Positions 1 to 8,097 of a stretch of 64,000 nt of DNA are shown in pieces. Numbering within the stretch: the stretch's first letter is position 1; each line of letters starts with the position of its first letter. This DNA comes from Chryseobacterium mulctrae (GTDB taxonomy: Bacteria > Bacteroidota > Bacteroidia > Flavobacteriales > Weeksellaceae). Made by a program: the position numbers and the translations under genes. The stretch spans positions 186,001 through 250,000 of the forward strand of contig NZ_VAJL01000001.1 in NCBI RefSeq assembly GCF_006175945.1. The letters run 5' to 3'. Under the pieces are notes generated by a model that had not been told where the DNA came from, ran no database searches, and saw nothing but the letters and a program-made list of their open reading frames with translations.

Positions 1-286
1 TGTAATGGTTCTCTGGATTTAAGTAATATGATACACTTAAATCAGGAAAATTCTTTTTGTGCCACCTTTTAAATTTAGAGCTTTCAATGTCAAAATAACA
101 ATCAAATTGAATAATTTCATTTGCATAATTAAATTTGGCGGCAGGAAAATATATCTCATTTTTTATTTCATCAAATTCTCTTACAAATTTTAAACTTTTT
201 GCATTGAAATTAAAATCATACTCTTTTAATCTTTCGACTAAAAAATTTTCTAAAGCTTCTTTTAAAACTTCTTTTGGATAGCTCAT
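1..286 (-). CDS. Hypothetical protein, C-terminus outside window
   Basis: An open frame starts at ATG 286 and runs off the left edge, giving about 95 residues beginning MSYPKEVLKEALENFLVERL. It is a soluble, charged protein with a predicted helical N-terminus followed by strand-rich sequence (an EIYFPAAKF segment, then IIQFDCYFDIE). There is no signal peptide or membrane segment. I do not recognise the family. It is divergent from the next gene across about 240 bp of very AT-rich DNA. The small size and island position fit a cargo or immunity-type protein, but nothing in the sequence proves that. Confidence 0.6.
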   Translation of the reverse strand, partial: MSYPKEVLKEALENFLVERLKEYDFNFNAKSLKFVREFDEIKNEIYFPAAKFNYANEIIQFDCYFDIESSKFKRWHKKNFPDLSVSYYLNPENHY

Positions 287-525
287 ATATTATGTGATAT
301 GTTTTATAAATTTATATATTAATTTTGAATATATAAAAATTTAGTTTTAACAATTTAGCTTCAATACACATAAATTTATTATTTTGAAAGGGCGTTATAA
401 TACAAAAATCTCTACACAAAGATAATTTTGCAGGTACGCAATTAGGACTTCAAAATTTAAAAATGGAAAGGTAATTAGAAACTGGTTCTGCGAGAAGTTG
501 GTTTTTATTAATAATCAATGAAATT

Positions 526-1260
526 ATGGATCAGAAGAAATTATACGGACGTTGGAACTTTTGGGAAGAATTTGTAAGCTATCCTATGATGGTCTATTAT
601 CGGATCAGGGGAGAAAACATTCAAAAGATGTTGTCAAAAAGAATCGACAAAGCCAAAAAGAAAGCCAGCAAAATTATTCTTACTGAGAAAATGAAAAACG
701 AGTTTTTGATACAGTATGAAAAGTTGGAGAATTTTTTCAGCTCTCACTTCAAAGACATCGATATATCAAGAAATCACAATTTTGAGGAGAAAATCAATTA
801 TTGTTTAGATGAATATCGAAAAGAATCCACCTGCTTAATAACTTCAAGTAACCTAATGAAGTTACAGGGGAATTTTCTAAGTGGTGCTGAAACTACCCTT
901 TTTCTATATTTTGCTTTAGAAAGTAAAACAAAAAGAGAAATTCGCCTGTCGGATATTATGATAGGTGAAAACAGTTCTAAAATTTTCATTGATTTTTTGA
1001 AAGACAAAAAGTTCATCGATGAAAATCACAACCTAATCGTAGATCAGAAATCTTCTTTCATCAGAATCCACCGATTCTTAAAGGACAATCATATTATTAA
1101 TCCGGATTTTCAAGACACCACTATTATTGAGGCGATGGAAAACGAATATAATACCAAGTTTGACAAGGGAACATTTTCAAGAGCTATCACTGTTAAACCC
1201 AATGATTTTGAAGAAGATATTTATCAAAAATTATCTAAGCTATTTAATATAAGGTATTAA
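526..1260 (+). CDS. Conserved backbone protein of the mobilizable element (unknown function, possibly RteC-like)
   Basis: This is a 244-residue soluble protein, basic at the N-terminus (a KRIDKAKKKASK stretch near residues 38-49) and mostly helical. There are no membrane segments and no catalytic motif I can name. Genes of this size often precede the excisionase/helicase/primase/MobC/relaxase set in Bacteroidota mobilizable elements, and some are labelled RteC-like. I suspect that relationship but cannot show it. Its last 10-20 codons and stop recur as decayed copies near 3300 and 4624, so it was once directly upstream of the excisionase gene at 4759. Confidence 0.6.
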   Translation: MDQKKLYGRWNFWEEFVSYPMMVYYRIRGENIQKMLSKRIDKAKKKASKIILTEKMKNEFLIQYEKLENFFSSHFKDIDISRNHNFEEKINYCLDEYRKESTCLITSSNLMKLQGNFLSGAETTLFLYFALESKTKREIRLSDIMIGENSSKIFIDFLKDKKFIDENHNLIVDQKSSFIRIHRFLKDNHIINPDFQDTTIIEAMENEYNTKFDKGTFSRAITVKPNDFEEDIYQKLSKLFNIRY

Positions 1261-1397
1261 ATTTTCGTAGTCGGGTAAAATTTCATCATTAGCCATTCCA
1301 ATCGTACTATTATGTATATTTGATAGTTAGTGCAATTATAAAACGAACTGCAAAATGGAAAATCTTAAAATCGTAAATAAATATCCAATATTAACTG

Positions 1398-1916
1398 ATG
1401 TCAAAAAAAATTGACGATAATTTGATTGTTCTAAAATTCAGCAACCACCAATATTTTGATTTAGAAAATGATATTTATGAGTTGAACATATTTGGGAATG
1501 AGGTAGCTAAAAGCATTGACCTTATCAAAAAATATAATTTAAATACCGAAACAGTTATTGTAGATGAAATAAACGAACTTGATTTTTTTGTTGGTAATAT
1601 GGATGAATCACCAGATTGGGGAGATTGGAACGGAAATTTTTCTATGACTTTTGAAAGATATAGTGGTCAGTTTTCTGAAAAAACTCAAGAAGATTGGGAA
1701 AATGAATTAATGTTTCTGATTGGAGACCAAGTTAGAACTAAGGCATTCCAATCAGTAATTGATGTTAAATTTAGAAGCGCTAAATTTGAACAAACAAAAA
1801 AAATGATTATAGAAAATCAAATAGAACCAAAAATTCAGGATAATTTGATTTTGCTATTAAATAAAATTCAAAATCTTGATGACGGAGAATTTTATCATAC
1901 TTTTATGAATAGATAA
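1398..1916 (+). CDS. Hypothetical cargo protein, 172 aa
   Basis: This is a soluble acidic protein of unknown family. Its middle is rich in aromatic and acidic residues (DESPDWGDWNGNFSM near residue 71), and its C-terminal half is helical. It has no signal peptide. The start is uncertain. An upstream ATG at 1353 opens a 19-codon frame that overlaps this start in another frame, so it may be a leader ORF or a frameshifted N-terminus. A TATATTTG element at 1315-1322 upstream resembles the flavobacterial -7 promoter box. The gene is the first of four cargo genes inserted between the backbone gene at 526 and the excisionase at 4759. Confidence 0.55.
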   Translation: MSKKIDDNLIVLKFSNHQYFDLENDIYELNIFGNEVAKSIDLIKKYNLNTETVIVDEINELDFFVGNMDESPDWGDWNGNFSMTFERYSGQFSEKTQEDWENELMFLIGDQVRTKAFQSVIDVKFRSAKFEQTKKMIIENQIEPKIQDNLILLLNKIQNLDDGEFYHTFMNR

Positions 1917-1930
1917 AAAAATAGATTAAA

Positions 1931-2090
1931 GAGTAATTGCCAGAGCGGTTTTGCAATAGTGGGTAAAACTGCAAAGTTCAACGGCAGTTCTTCGATTGAA
2001 CTTTTACCAAAAAGTGAAGATTTATACTTTAATTGCCCTGCCATCACCAAGTGCCGAAATGGTCTCCTTAATTGTGTAATGCACTTCGAA
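1931..2090 (+). repeat. Cassette leader repeat, copy R1
   Basis: An imperfect hairpin (GGTAAAA...AAGTTCAA / TTGAACTTTTACC, about 1961-2008) is followed by an ATTTATACTT block and a GCCATCACCAAGTGCCG block, then the start of the next gene. The order and much of the sequence match the minus-strand copy at 35085-35210. The core TTCAACGGCA-TTCTT-GATTGAA agrees at about 23 of 25 positions by eye. It lies directly before a secreted MORN-like protein gene, as does the 35 kb copy. Confidence 0.6.
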
Positions 2091-2094
2091 AAAT

Positions 2095-3285
2095 ATGAAA
2101 CAAATTATTACAATCCTATTTTTAACATTTTCAGTTACCCTATTTTCTCAGGACTTAAAAACCTTTGAAGGAAATTATAAAGAAGGAACTGCAAAGTATA
2201 ATTTTTACAAAGGGAAGGAGAATAATATAATACTGGAAGGTAAATTTGAATATTTTAAAGCCAAGAATCAATCAGAAATTGGTCAACATACTCAAAATTT
2301 GAAAGTTGGAACTTGGAAATATCATTTTGAAAATGACGGTTATAAAATTGAGTTCTATGGAAATTATACCAATGACTTAAAAAATGGAATCTGGATATTC
2401 AAATTTCTTGAGAATGGAATTTCTGAGAGTTATTCTTTGGAATTTCAAGACGATATATTAGTAGGAGAAGTTAATTGGAGCGGTTTAAAGGGCGAGTTTG
2501 ATACAAAAGGAAGATTCATAGGGATTTGGGAAGTGAAAAATGATAACGATAAATATGATGCTACTTTTAATGACAATATTCTTATAATGTTGGAAAAAAG
2601 AACATTGAACAACATATTGCTTAGTGTTTATCGACCTGACACTTATTCAACAGATTTTACAAAATTATCCTTTGGTGATAATCCTATAATCAGAAAAGAA
2701 TATAATTTGGATTGGAATTTTAGACTAATGAGTGGGGAATTTAATCTTGACAAAATTTACGATATTAATCGTGTTACATTAGATGGAATTAGTGAAACAT
2801 ATCTCGAAAGAGAAATTTTCTTTAATGCTTTTTTTGAATCCATTACAGATAAATTGAACGACAAGATTTTTGATTATACAAATTGGACTTATTTCAAACT
2901 TATTGAATTGAAAAATAACCCTGACTTTCTATACTTAAACACTCAAACCATAAAACCCAAGAAAGAAGCAATACATAATAACTTTAATTTAGACAATCTA
3001 TTAGTTGATGAAAAGCCCGTCTTTAAAGACGGAAACTCTAATTTTATACCATTTATTAAAGATAATTATTTCAACTTTGATGAAGTTTCGGGTAATGCTG
3101 TTATCGAGTTTTTAATTGACACACAAGGAAATATTAATATTCTAAATGTAAAGACCACAGGGAATTTTTCAGAAAAAGAAATTAGACGTGTGTTGAACCT
3201 TTCACCAAAATGGACACCCGCCAAAAAGGAAGGAAAGCCAATAGACGTTAAAATTGTTCTTCCTATAAATGTAAATAGAAACTAA
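2095..3285 (+). CDS. Secreted MORN-like protein with TonB C-terminal domain
   Basis: The 396-residue protein has a cleavable signal peptide (MKQIITILFLTFSVTLFSQ). Residues about 60-150 hold MORN-variant strands of the G-W-Y/F...NG...G type (VGTWKYHF, NGIWIFKF). The last 70 residues look like the TonB C-terminal fold (VIEFLIDTQGNINILNVKTT, then WTPAKKEGKPIDVKIVLPI). It lacks the N-terminal membrane anchor of a true energy-transducing TonB, so it is more likely a periplasmic or surface protein that borrowed this fold. Single cargo gene; repeat R1 lies just upstream and a decayed copy of the 526-1260 gene end lies just downstream. Confidence 0.7.
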   Translation: MKQIITILFLTFSVTLFSQDLKTFEGNYKEGTAKYNFYKGKENNIILEGKFEYFKAKNQSEIGQHTQNLKVGTWKYHFENDGYKIEFYGNYTNDLKNGIWIFKFLENGISESYSLEFQDDILVGEVNWSGLKGEFDTKGRFIGIWEVKNDNDKYDATFNDNILIMLEKRTLNNILLSVYRPDTYSTDFTKLSFGDNPIIRKEYNLDWNFRLMSGEFNLDKIYDINRVTLDGISETYLEREIFFNAFFESITDKLNDKIFDYTNWTYFKLIELKNNPDFLYLNTQTIKPKKEAIHNNFNLDNLLVDEKPVFKDGNSNFIPFIKDNYFNFDEVSGNAVIEFLIDTQGNINILNVKTTGNFSEKEIRRVLNLSPKWTPAKKEGKPIDVKIVLPINVNRN

Positions 3286-3289
3286 GAAA

Positions 3290-3334
3290 TTGTTTATTAA
3301 GAATTATCTACACTGTATAATATCAAGTATTAGA
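3290..3334 (+). pseudogene. Decayed 3' end of the 526-1260 gene, copy 2
   Basis: The codons read LSTLYNIKY-stop, against LSKLFNIRY-stop at the end of the intact gene. Similarity continues downstream into a TATATTTG promoter-like box at 3381-3388, as after the intact gene. It marks a junction left by cargo insertion. Confidence 0.6.
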
Positions 3335-3468
3335 CTTTGAGCAGGTGATTGAATAAATATTTTAAAATCGACAGACTATGTATATTTGGGTGTTAGCTAC
3401 AAGTTTGTAAAAAAACCGCTTTATTGAATTGAAAATGAACAAATTATTTAAATAACTAAATTTAAAAA

Positions 3469-3849
3469 ATGAAAATATTATTTCTACTCGCTTTCATAAT
3501 TTCTATAAATTCTTATTCACAAAACAATTTAAATAAAACATTAATTGGAAAATGGAAATTAGTTGCTGAAAGTGGCAAAAATGGAAGTGCTAAAATTTTT
3601 ACGAATGAAATTAAAAATGGCGAAACATTAATATTCGAAAGTAAAAGTAAGCTTCAAAATGAAAATGGAGATAAAGGAACGTATAAAATCAATGGAAATA
3701 AATTAAAAATAAATATTGCCAAAAAAGAACGATTTTATTTAATGTTTTTTGATGAAATTAACCCCAATAAAATTTATCTAAATCCTGTAACTTCCAAATA
3801 CGAAATTATTTGTGATGAAGGTTGTTCATTCACATATATAAAACTGTAA
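3469..3849 (+). CDS. Secreted lipocalin-like protein
   Basis: The 126-residue protein has a signal peptide (MKILFLLAFIISINSYSQ) followed by a small beta-rich domain starting LIGKWKLVAE. That pattern, a G-x-W-x-L first strand, is typical of the lipocalin-like proteins common in Bacteroidota. Later strands (TLIFESKSKL, GTYKINGNKLKI) fit the same fold. C-terminal Cys residues (ICDEGCSF) could pair in the periplasm. The ligand is unknown. It is a stand-alone cargo gene between two decayed copies of the 526-1260 gene end, with the promoter-like TATATTTG box at 3381-3388 about 80 bp upstream. Confidence 0.65.
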   Translation: MKILFLLAFIISINSYSQNNLNKTLIGKWKLVAESGKNGSAKIFTNEIKNGETLIFESKSKLQNENGDKGTYKINGNKLKINIAKKERFYLMFFDEINPNKIYLNPVTSKYEIICDEGCSFTYIKL

Positions 3850-4005
3850 AAAAACCTTTATATAAGCAGGTATTGGTAAAATTCGGGTTTAAAATTTTTG
3901 TGATTTAGTCACACGAAATATAACTGCTTAGCTTGATTGAAATTGAACTTCCAGTTCTTATTTATCACACACTTCGACAGTACTTTTTCCATTAGCAAAT
4001 ACTTT

Positions 4006-4536
4006 ATGACCAAAAAACTAAATATATCAATACTATTCTGGTTCATCAGTTGTTCCAGTATTTATTCACAAAAAAAAGATGTGGATATTAACAAACAATA
4101 TCTGAAAATTAAAAATTCAAAAACATTGATAATTGATAGCCTTTCTCTAATAAGAGGAATTGACTTTAGTAATGGAGATAATGCTGATGAAAAAAAATAC
4201 AAGATTTTCAAAAAAGGAAAGAAAATTATCAAAATTGAGTATGATGAGATTAGCAATGGGTCTAGAAAATGGAATAAAAAAACGACCATATTCTTAGAAA
4301 ATGATATTCCTTTCTTTATTGTTGAAAGAATTAATGGCGAGGTGATATATCGATTAGATAGTGGTGAAAAATCAGAACCTCATAAAGTAATTGAAGAAAT
4401 TTATGTTTATGATTGGAATAATGAGAAAGTTAAGAGAATCTATAATGGACACGAAATAACGTACCAAATGAAAATTTGTAAGTTGTGTTATGAAGAATTG
4501 ATTGAAAAAACTAAACTGAGATTTAACTCAAAATAA
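4006..4536 (+). CDS. Hypothetical secreted protein
   Basis: I chose ATG 4006 over 3937 because it gives a good signal peptide (MTKKLNISILFWFISCSSIYSQ), while the longer version adds a polar stretch before it. The mature part, about 155 residues, is charged and beta-rich with no recognised domain. A CKLCYEEL segment near the C-terminus has a Cys pair. Upstream (3878-3990) is a weak possible copy of the cassette leader, and downstream is another decayed end of the 526-1260 gene. Function unknown. Confidence 0.55.
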   Translation: MTKKLNISILFWFISCSSIYSQKKDVDINKQYLKIKNSKTLIIDSLSLIRGIDFSNGDNADEKKYKIFKKGKKIIKIEYDEISNGSRKWNKKTTIFLENDIPFFIVERINGEVIYRLDSGEKSEPHKVIEEIYVYDWNNEKVKRIYNGHEITYQMKICKLCYEELIEKTKLRFNSK

Positions 4537-4623
4537 TAATGATACTTCTTCTCTGTTTAGCTATCTGAATAAACACAAAAAAGAATAAAAATCATCCACT
4601 ACTAAAAGTAGATTCTATTCTAT

Positions 4624-4680
4624 TGATTTTGAAAAAGATATACATCAATAATTATCTAAACTGCTTAATGTCAAGTATTA
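4624..4680 (+). pseudogene. Decayed 3' end of the 526-1260 gene, copy 3
   Basis: Nineteen codons align without gaps to the last 19 codons of the intact gene, with an internal stop (DFEKDIHQ-stop-LSKLLNVKY-stop against DFEEDIYQKLSKLFNIRY-stop). This copy sits where the original gene end should be, directly before the excisionase gene. Confidence 0.75.
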
Positions 4681-4758
4681 AACTTCGCGCAATTGAGTGG
4701 AGTTGCATAATTATTTATTCCAATCATACAATTTTGTCTGCAAATAACATCACAGATT

Positions 4759-5037
4759 ATGCAGACAACCAATCCATTCCAAACCATTCTTGATGAATTA
4801 GGGGAAGTAAAAGAGATACTCTATTCTCTCAAAAAAGAACCTGAAATCGAGTTGAAAAAGAAACTGTACTCCATCAAAGAATGTTCAGAAATTCTTAAAC
4901 TCGATTATCAGACCGTTCGCTCACACATTTTAAAAGGCAACATCAAAGCTGAACAAATCGGACGATTCTACAGAATCAGCCATTTGGATCTGATGAATGC
5001 TTTGAGCGATGTTAAATCGCTCAAGTACAAAAGATAA
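4759..5037 (+). CDS. Excisionase-family helix-turn-helix protein
   Basis: The 92-residue protein has a helical N-terminus (residues 1-35) and a MerR/excisionase-type winged helix from about residue 38. It runs LYSIKECSEILKLDYQTVRS, then HILKGNIKAEQIGRFYRIS, the usual pattern of the HTH_17 family. Such proteins act as recombination directionality factors or as transcription switches for the replication and mobilization genes. It stands 77 bp before the helicase gene in the same direction. Which of the two roles it has cannot be told from sequence. Confidence 0.75.
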   Translation: MQTTNPFQTILDELGEVKEILYSLKKEPEIELKKKLYSIKECSEILKLDYQTVRSHILKGNIKAEQIGRFYRISHLDLMNALSDVKSLKYKR

Positions 5038-5114
5038 ACGAACTCATTTGTTTATCCGAATCATTATTGTTCAACCTTTCCGTAATTCTATTACGGAATC
5101 AATCCCTTTAAAAA

Positions 5115-6353
5115 ATGAGCGAAAAAATTCCTTATCTAAGAGTAGGAACAACGTATTATAAAACGATTGAAAAACCATTAATTTCCGGAGACAAGATTTC
5201 GATTCTGGTTCGATGGAATCGTGAAACGATTATCAGCGACTACGGAAAAGTATATGTTTCAAAAGTTCCTAAGTATGATGGCTTCTGTTGTATCCCTTCA
5301 CATCTGGACTACCAGCAGATCATTCAAGGATTCTACAATGTTTATAACGAAATTCCATATCAGCCTATAGAAGAGAATGTAGAAATCGATAAACTTCAAG
5401 AAAAGATTCCATTTTCATTGAATTTTATGGAACATATTTTTGGCGAACAGTTGGAATTAGGCTTGGATTATATTAAGATCCTACTCCAATATCCAATTCA
5501 GATGCTTCCAATCCTTTGCTTAGTTAGCAAAGAAAGATCTACCGGAAAATCTACTTTCATCAAATGGCTGAAATCAATCTTTGGACTCAATATGACTTAC
5601 ATCAAAGGAGATTCCTTCAGCAGTCAGTTCAATTCGGATTGGACTTCAATGCTGATTGTAGCTATTGACGAAGTGTTTTTTGACAAAAAAGAAATCACGG
5701 AACGTCTTAAATACCTTTCCACGACTGATAAAGACAAGAAAGAGGCTAAAGGAAAAGACAGGGAAGAAGTAGAATTCTTCGGCAAATTCATCCTCTGTTC
5801 CAATAATGAAGATAACTTCATTCAGATTGATGAAAATGAGATCCGATTCTGGATTATCAAAGTTAGATCAATCAAAAGCGAGAACACTGAATTTCTACAC
5901 AATCTCAATAAGGAGATTCCTTATTTCCTGCGCTATCTGATTGAAAGACCTTTCCACAGCCATAAGTTGACCAGAATGTGGTTCACGGAGTCTGAGATCA
6001 GAACCAAAGCGCTTCAGAGACTGCTATGGAAAAACAACAATAAGCTCGAATCCAAGATCATTGAACTTTTATATGAGTTTTTTGAGAACACAGAAGATAA
6101 CAAAATCAATTGTGTTCCACAGGATATTTTCAATATGCTGGGTAAAATGTTCAAAAACAGTTATTGGACAATCAATGATGTCAGGAAATTACTCAAAGAA
6201 ATCTGGAAGCTTGAGCCTCAAAACAATTCATTAGCCTATATCAAATACGACCTAGATTATGGCTTAAGTTTTTTCCAACAGAACAAAATAGGGCGGTACT
6301 TTACAATAGAAAAGAATTTTATTCTCCAAAAATTTGATGAAATGATGAATTAA
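5115..6353 (+). CDS. P-loop helicase/primase-type replication protein (VapE/DUF5906-like)
   Basis: The protein has 412 residues. A P-loop near residues 138-147 (SKERSTGKST) lacks the first glycine of the classic motif but keeps GKST. A Walker B-like stretch (LIVAIDEVFFD) lies near 180-190, and a sensor-like segment (FILCSNNED) near 225. This is the pattern of virulence-associated-E/DUF5906 superfamily-3-like helicases carried by plasmids and mobilizable elements, which open DNA at an origin. The C-terminal 120 residues look like a winged-helix region. It precedes an iteron-like block and a TOPRIM primase, so the three probably form the element's replication module. Confidence 0.7.
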   Translation: MSEKIPYLRVGTTYYKTIEKPLISGDKISILVRWNRETIISDYGKVYVSKVPKYDGFCCIPSHLDYQQIIQGFYNVYNEIPYQPIEENVEIDKLQEKIPFSLNFMEHIFGEQLELGLDYIKILLQYPIQMLPILCLVSKERSTGKSTFIKWLKSIFGLNMTYIKGDSFSSQFNSDWTSMLIVAIDEVFFDKKEITERLKYLSTTDKDKKEAKGKDREEVEFFGKFILCSNNEDNFIQIDENEIRFWIIKVRSIKSENTEFLHNLNKEIPYFLRYLIERPFHSHKLTRMWFTESEIRTKALQRLLWKNNNKLESKIIELLYEFFENTEDNKINCVPQDIFNMLGKMFKNSYWTINDVRKLLKEIWKLEPQNNSLAYIKYDLDYGLSFFQQNKIGRYFTIEKNFILQKFDEMMN

Positions 6354-6385
6354 CAGATAATGAAAAGAAAATCAATCTGTTATCT

Positions 6386-6539
6386 CTCATCAAAAGCCTC
6401 ATCAAATTTTAAACCCTTGATTTTTGATGAGAGAGTGATGAGAAGAAAATCTCAAGTTTGATGAGATGATGAGAATTTGATGAGAATTTAAATTATTACA
6501 ATTCAATTAATTACAAAGTTCTCTCATCAATTCATCAAA
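6386..6539. repeat. Iteron-like block of TTTGATGAG repeats (candidate origin)
   Basis: About nine copies of a 7-9 bp motif occur in 154 bp. Forward copies lie at 6423, 6436, 6457, 6467 and 6476; reverse copies lie at 6386, 6398, 6523 and 6531. The spacer is very AT-rich (6485-6522). Iterons next to a helicase and a primase gene are the usual layout of a replication origin or of a self-regulated operator. Confidence 0.55.
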
Positions 6540-6619
6540 AATTAGTCAAAACCAAACCCGTCCGCTTGAACCGACAGAACACCTACTATTTATTACTAAA
6601 AAACATTAAAAATTACACA

Positions 6620-7498
6620 ATGAACTGCAAACAATTCAACAGCATACCGCTGGAAGAAGTCCTACTTTCTCTCGGACACCTTCCAACGAAACAAAATGAA
6701 AAAGAAGCTTGGTATCTCAACCCCTTTGCCAACGAATCCCAAGCCTCTTTTAAAATTAATAAAAGCCTAAACTATTGGTATTTATTTTCAGAAGGAATCG
6801 GTGGAACGAATACCGACTTTATGAAGAAATATCTGAACGCTTCGGTCAATGAAGTTTTAGTATGGGCAGAAAGTCAGAATTTTTCTTCCTTTCAACAGCA
6901 AAATATCTCAGATCGGAAAGTAGAAAATCTTCCTGCAAATTATGAGATCATTGAAATTAAAAACGTTCAGCATCCTGCACTTCTGGAATATTTGAATGAA
7001 AGAAAAGTAGATAGCCAAATCGAATTTTTAAAAGAGATTCATTATCGAATGAATGAAAAAAAAAATTTCGGAATTGGATTTAAAAACGATTCTGGCGGTT
7101 ATGAAATTCGCAATAAATATTCAAAGATCTGTTTGGGTAAAAAAGACATTTCTACAATAAAAAATGGTTCGGGAGATTTGAAAATTTTTGAAGGGTTTTT
7201 TGATTTTTTTTCTTTTAAAAATGTAGAAAAATTGTTGGACAATAAGTCTTCGAATTATCTTATTTTGAATTCCGTCTCGATGATTTCTAAGATTAAAAAT
7301 TCACTCGAAAATTATGAAAATATTGAGCTTTATTTTGATAATGATGAAGCAGGAAATCGTGCCGTTGAAATGATTAAAAATGAAAACAAAAACGCAGAAG
7401 ATTGTCGGGTTTTGTATTCGGATTTCAAAGACTTAAATGATTGGCTTGTTCAAAAAAATCCATCCAATGCACGAAAAGTGAAACTTAGGAGAAGGTGA
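6620..7498 (+). CDS. TOPRIM-domain DNA primase of the mobilizable element
   Basis: The start at 6620 (MNCKQFNSIPLEEVLLSLGH) matches the common N-terminus of this family; the longer frame from 6566 adds an unconserved stretch. The 292-residue protein begins with a degenerate DnaG-like region (SFKINKSLNYWYLFSEGIGG). TOPRIM motifs follow: the Glu motif in LKIFEGFFDFFSF and the Asp motif in YFDNDEAGNRA. It should make RNA primers on the element's single strand after transfer or at its origin. It follows the iteron block and is followed by about 150 bp before mobC. Confidence 0.75.
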   Translation: MNCKQFNSIPLEEVLLSLGHLPTKQNEKEAWYLNPFANESQASFKINKSLNYWYLFSEGIGGTNTDFMKKYLNASVNEVLVWAESQNFSSFQQQNISDRKVENLPANYEIIEIKNVQHPALLEYLNERKVDSQIEFLKEIHYRMNEKKNFGIGFKNDSGGYEIRNKYSKICLGKKDISTIKNGSGDLKIFEGFFDFFSFKNVEKLLDNKSSNYLILNSVSMISKIKNSLENYENIELYFDNDEAGNRAVEMIKNENKNAEDCRVLYSDFKDLNDWLVQKNPSNARKVKLRRR

Positions 7499-7647
7499 GT
7501 AAAATAAACACAGGTAAAATATGGTGGTATGTTAGTGCAAAAAGTACCCAAAGTTTACAATAAGCGTATCCGCTGATTGCAAAATTGGGATTTTTGATTT
7601 CTTCCTATCGTCAGAAATGTTTTTTAAATGCGCTAAAAATTAACACA

Positions 7648-8097
7648 ATGGAAAAAGACTTTTTAAAAGAATTTATAAACCAAGCCACCAAAGAGAATGA
7701 AGCAAAGATTGCTCAGGAAAAGAGAAAAAAATATTTCCAGGATTTGGGCAGAAAAGGTGGTTTGAAGACTAAACAAAATAAAAAGCTGGATAAGGTTATT
7801 TCGATCAGAATGACCAATTCTGAATATGAAACTCTCATTCAAAAACAGAAAAAATATCCATTAAAATTATCAACCTATATCCGAAATATTCTGTTCGAAA
7901 AAGAACTGAAGATCAATGAATTTAAAACCGATGAAACCCTGCTTCAATTTGGTAATCATTTCAAAAAAATAACGAATCTTTTGCGAAATCGGGAATGGAA
8001 TGTTTTTGAAAATAAGAAAGAAATTTTATTGAGAATTGAAAATCTAATCGAATTAATTCATCAATATCTGTATTCTAAAACTCAAAAAAATGAATAA
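7648..8097 (+). CDS. mobC: MobC-like mobilization accessory protein
   Basis: ATG 7648 starts a 149-residue basic protein; the longer frame from 7585 looks untranslated. A GRKGG turn near residue 30 and a ribbon-helix-helix segment (VISIRMTNSEYETLIQKQKK, then PLKLSTYIRNILF) match the MobC/BmgB group that binds oriT and helps the relaxase. It overlaps the relaxase start by 8 bp, so the two are translationally coupled. The 149 bp upstream (7499-7647) is the likeliest place for oriT. It holds only a short GCG-TATC-CGC palindrome near 7564, so no nic site is claimed. Confidence 0.75.
   Translation: MEKDFLKEFINQATKENEAKIAQEKRKKYFQDLGRKGGLKTKQNKKLDKVISIRMTNSEYETLIQKQKKYPLKLSTYIRNILFEKELKINEFKTDETLLQFGNHFKKITNLLRNREWNVFENKKEILLRIENLIELIHQYLYSKTQKNE

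Noticed and set aside
1959..2168. 69-codon frame before the MORN/TonB gene
   Set aside because: It lies in the conserved leader repeat and overlaps a better gene with a signal peptide.
3878..4005. Fourth copy of the cassette leader
   Set aside because: Only short blocks (GATTGAA, CAGTTCTTATTTAT, CACACTTCGA) match; too weak to list as a repeat.
7499..7647. oriT with defined nic site
   Set aside because: Only a tiny palindrome is visible; position alone is not enough to define it.
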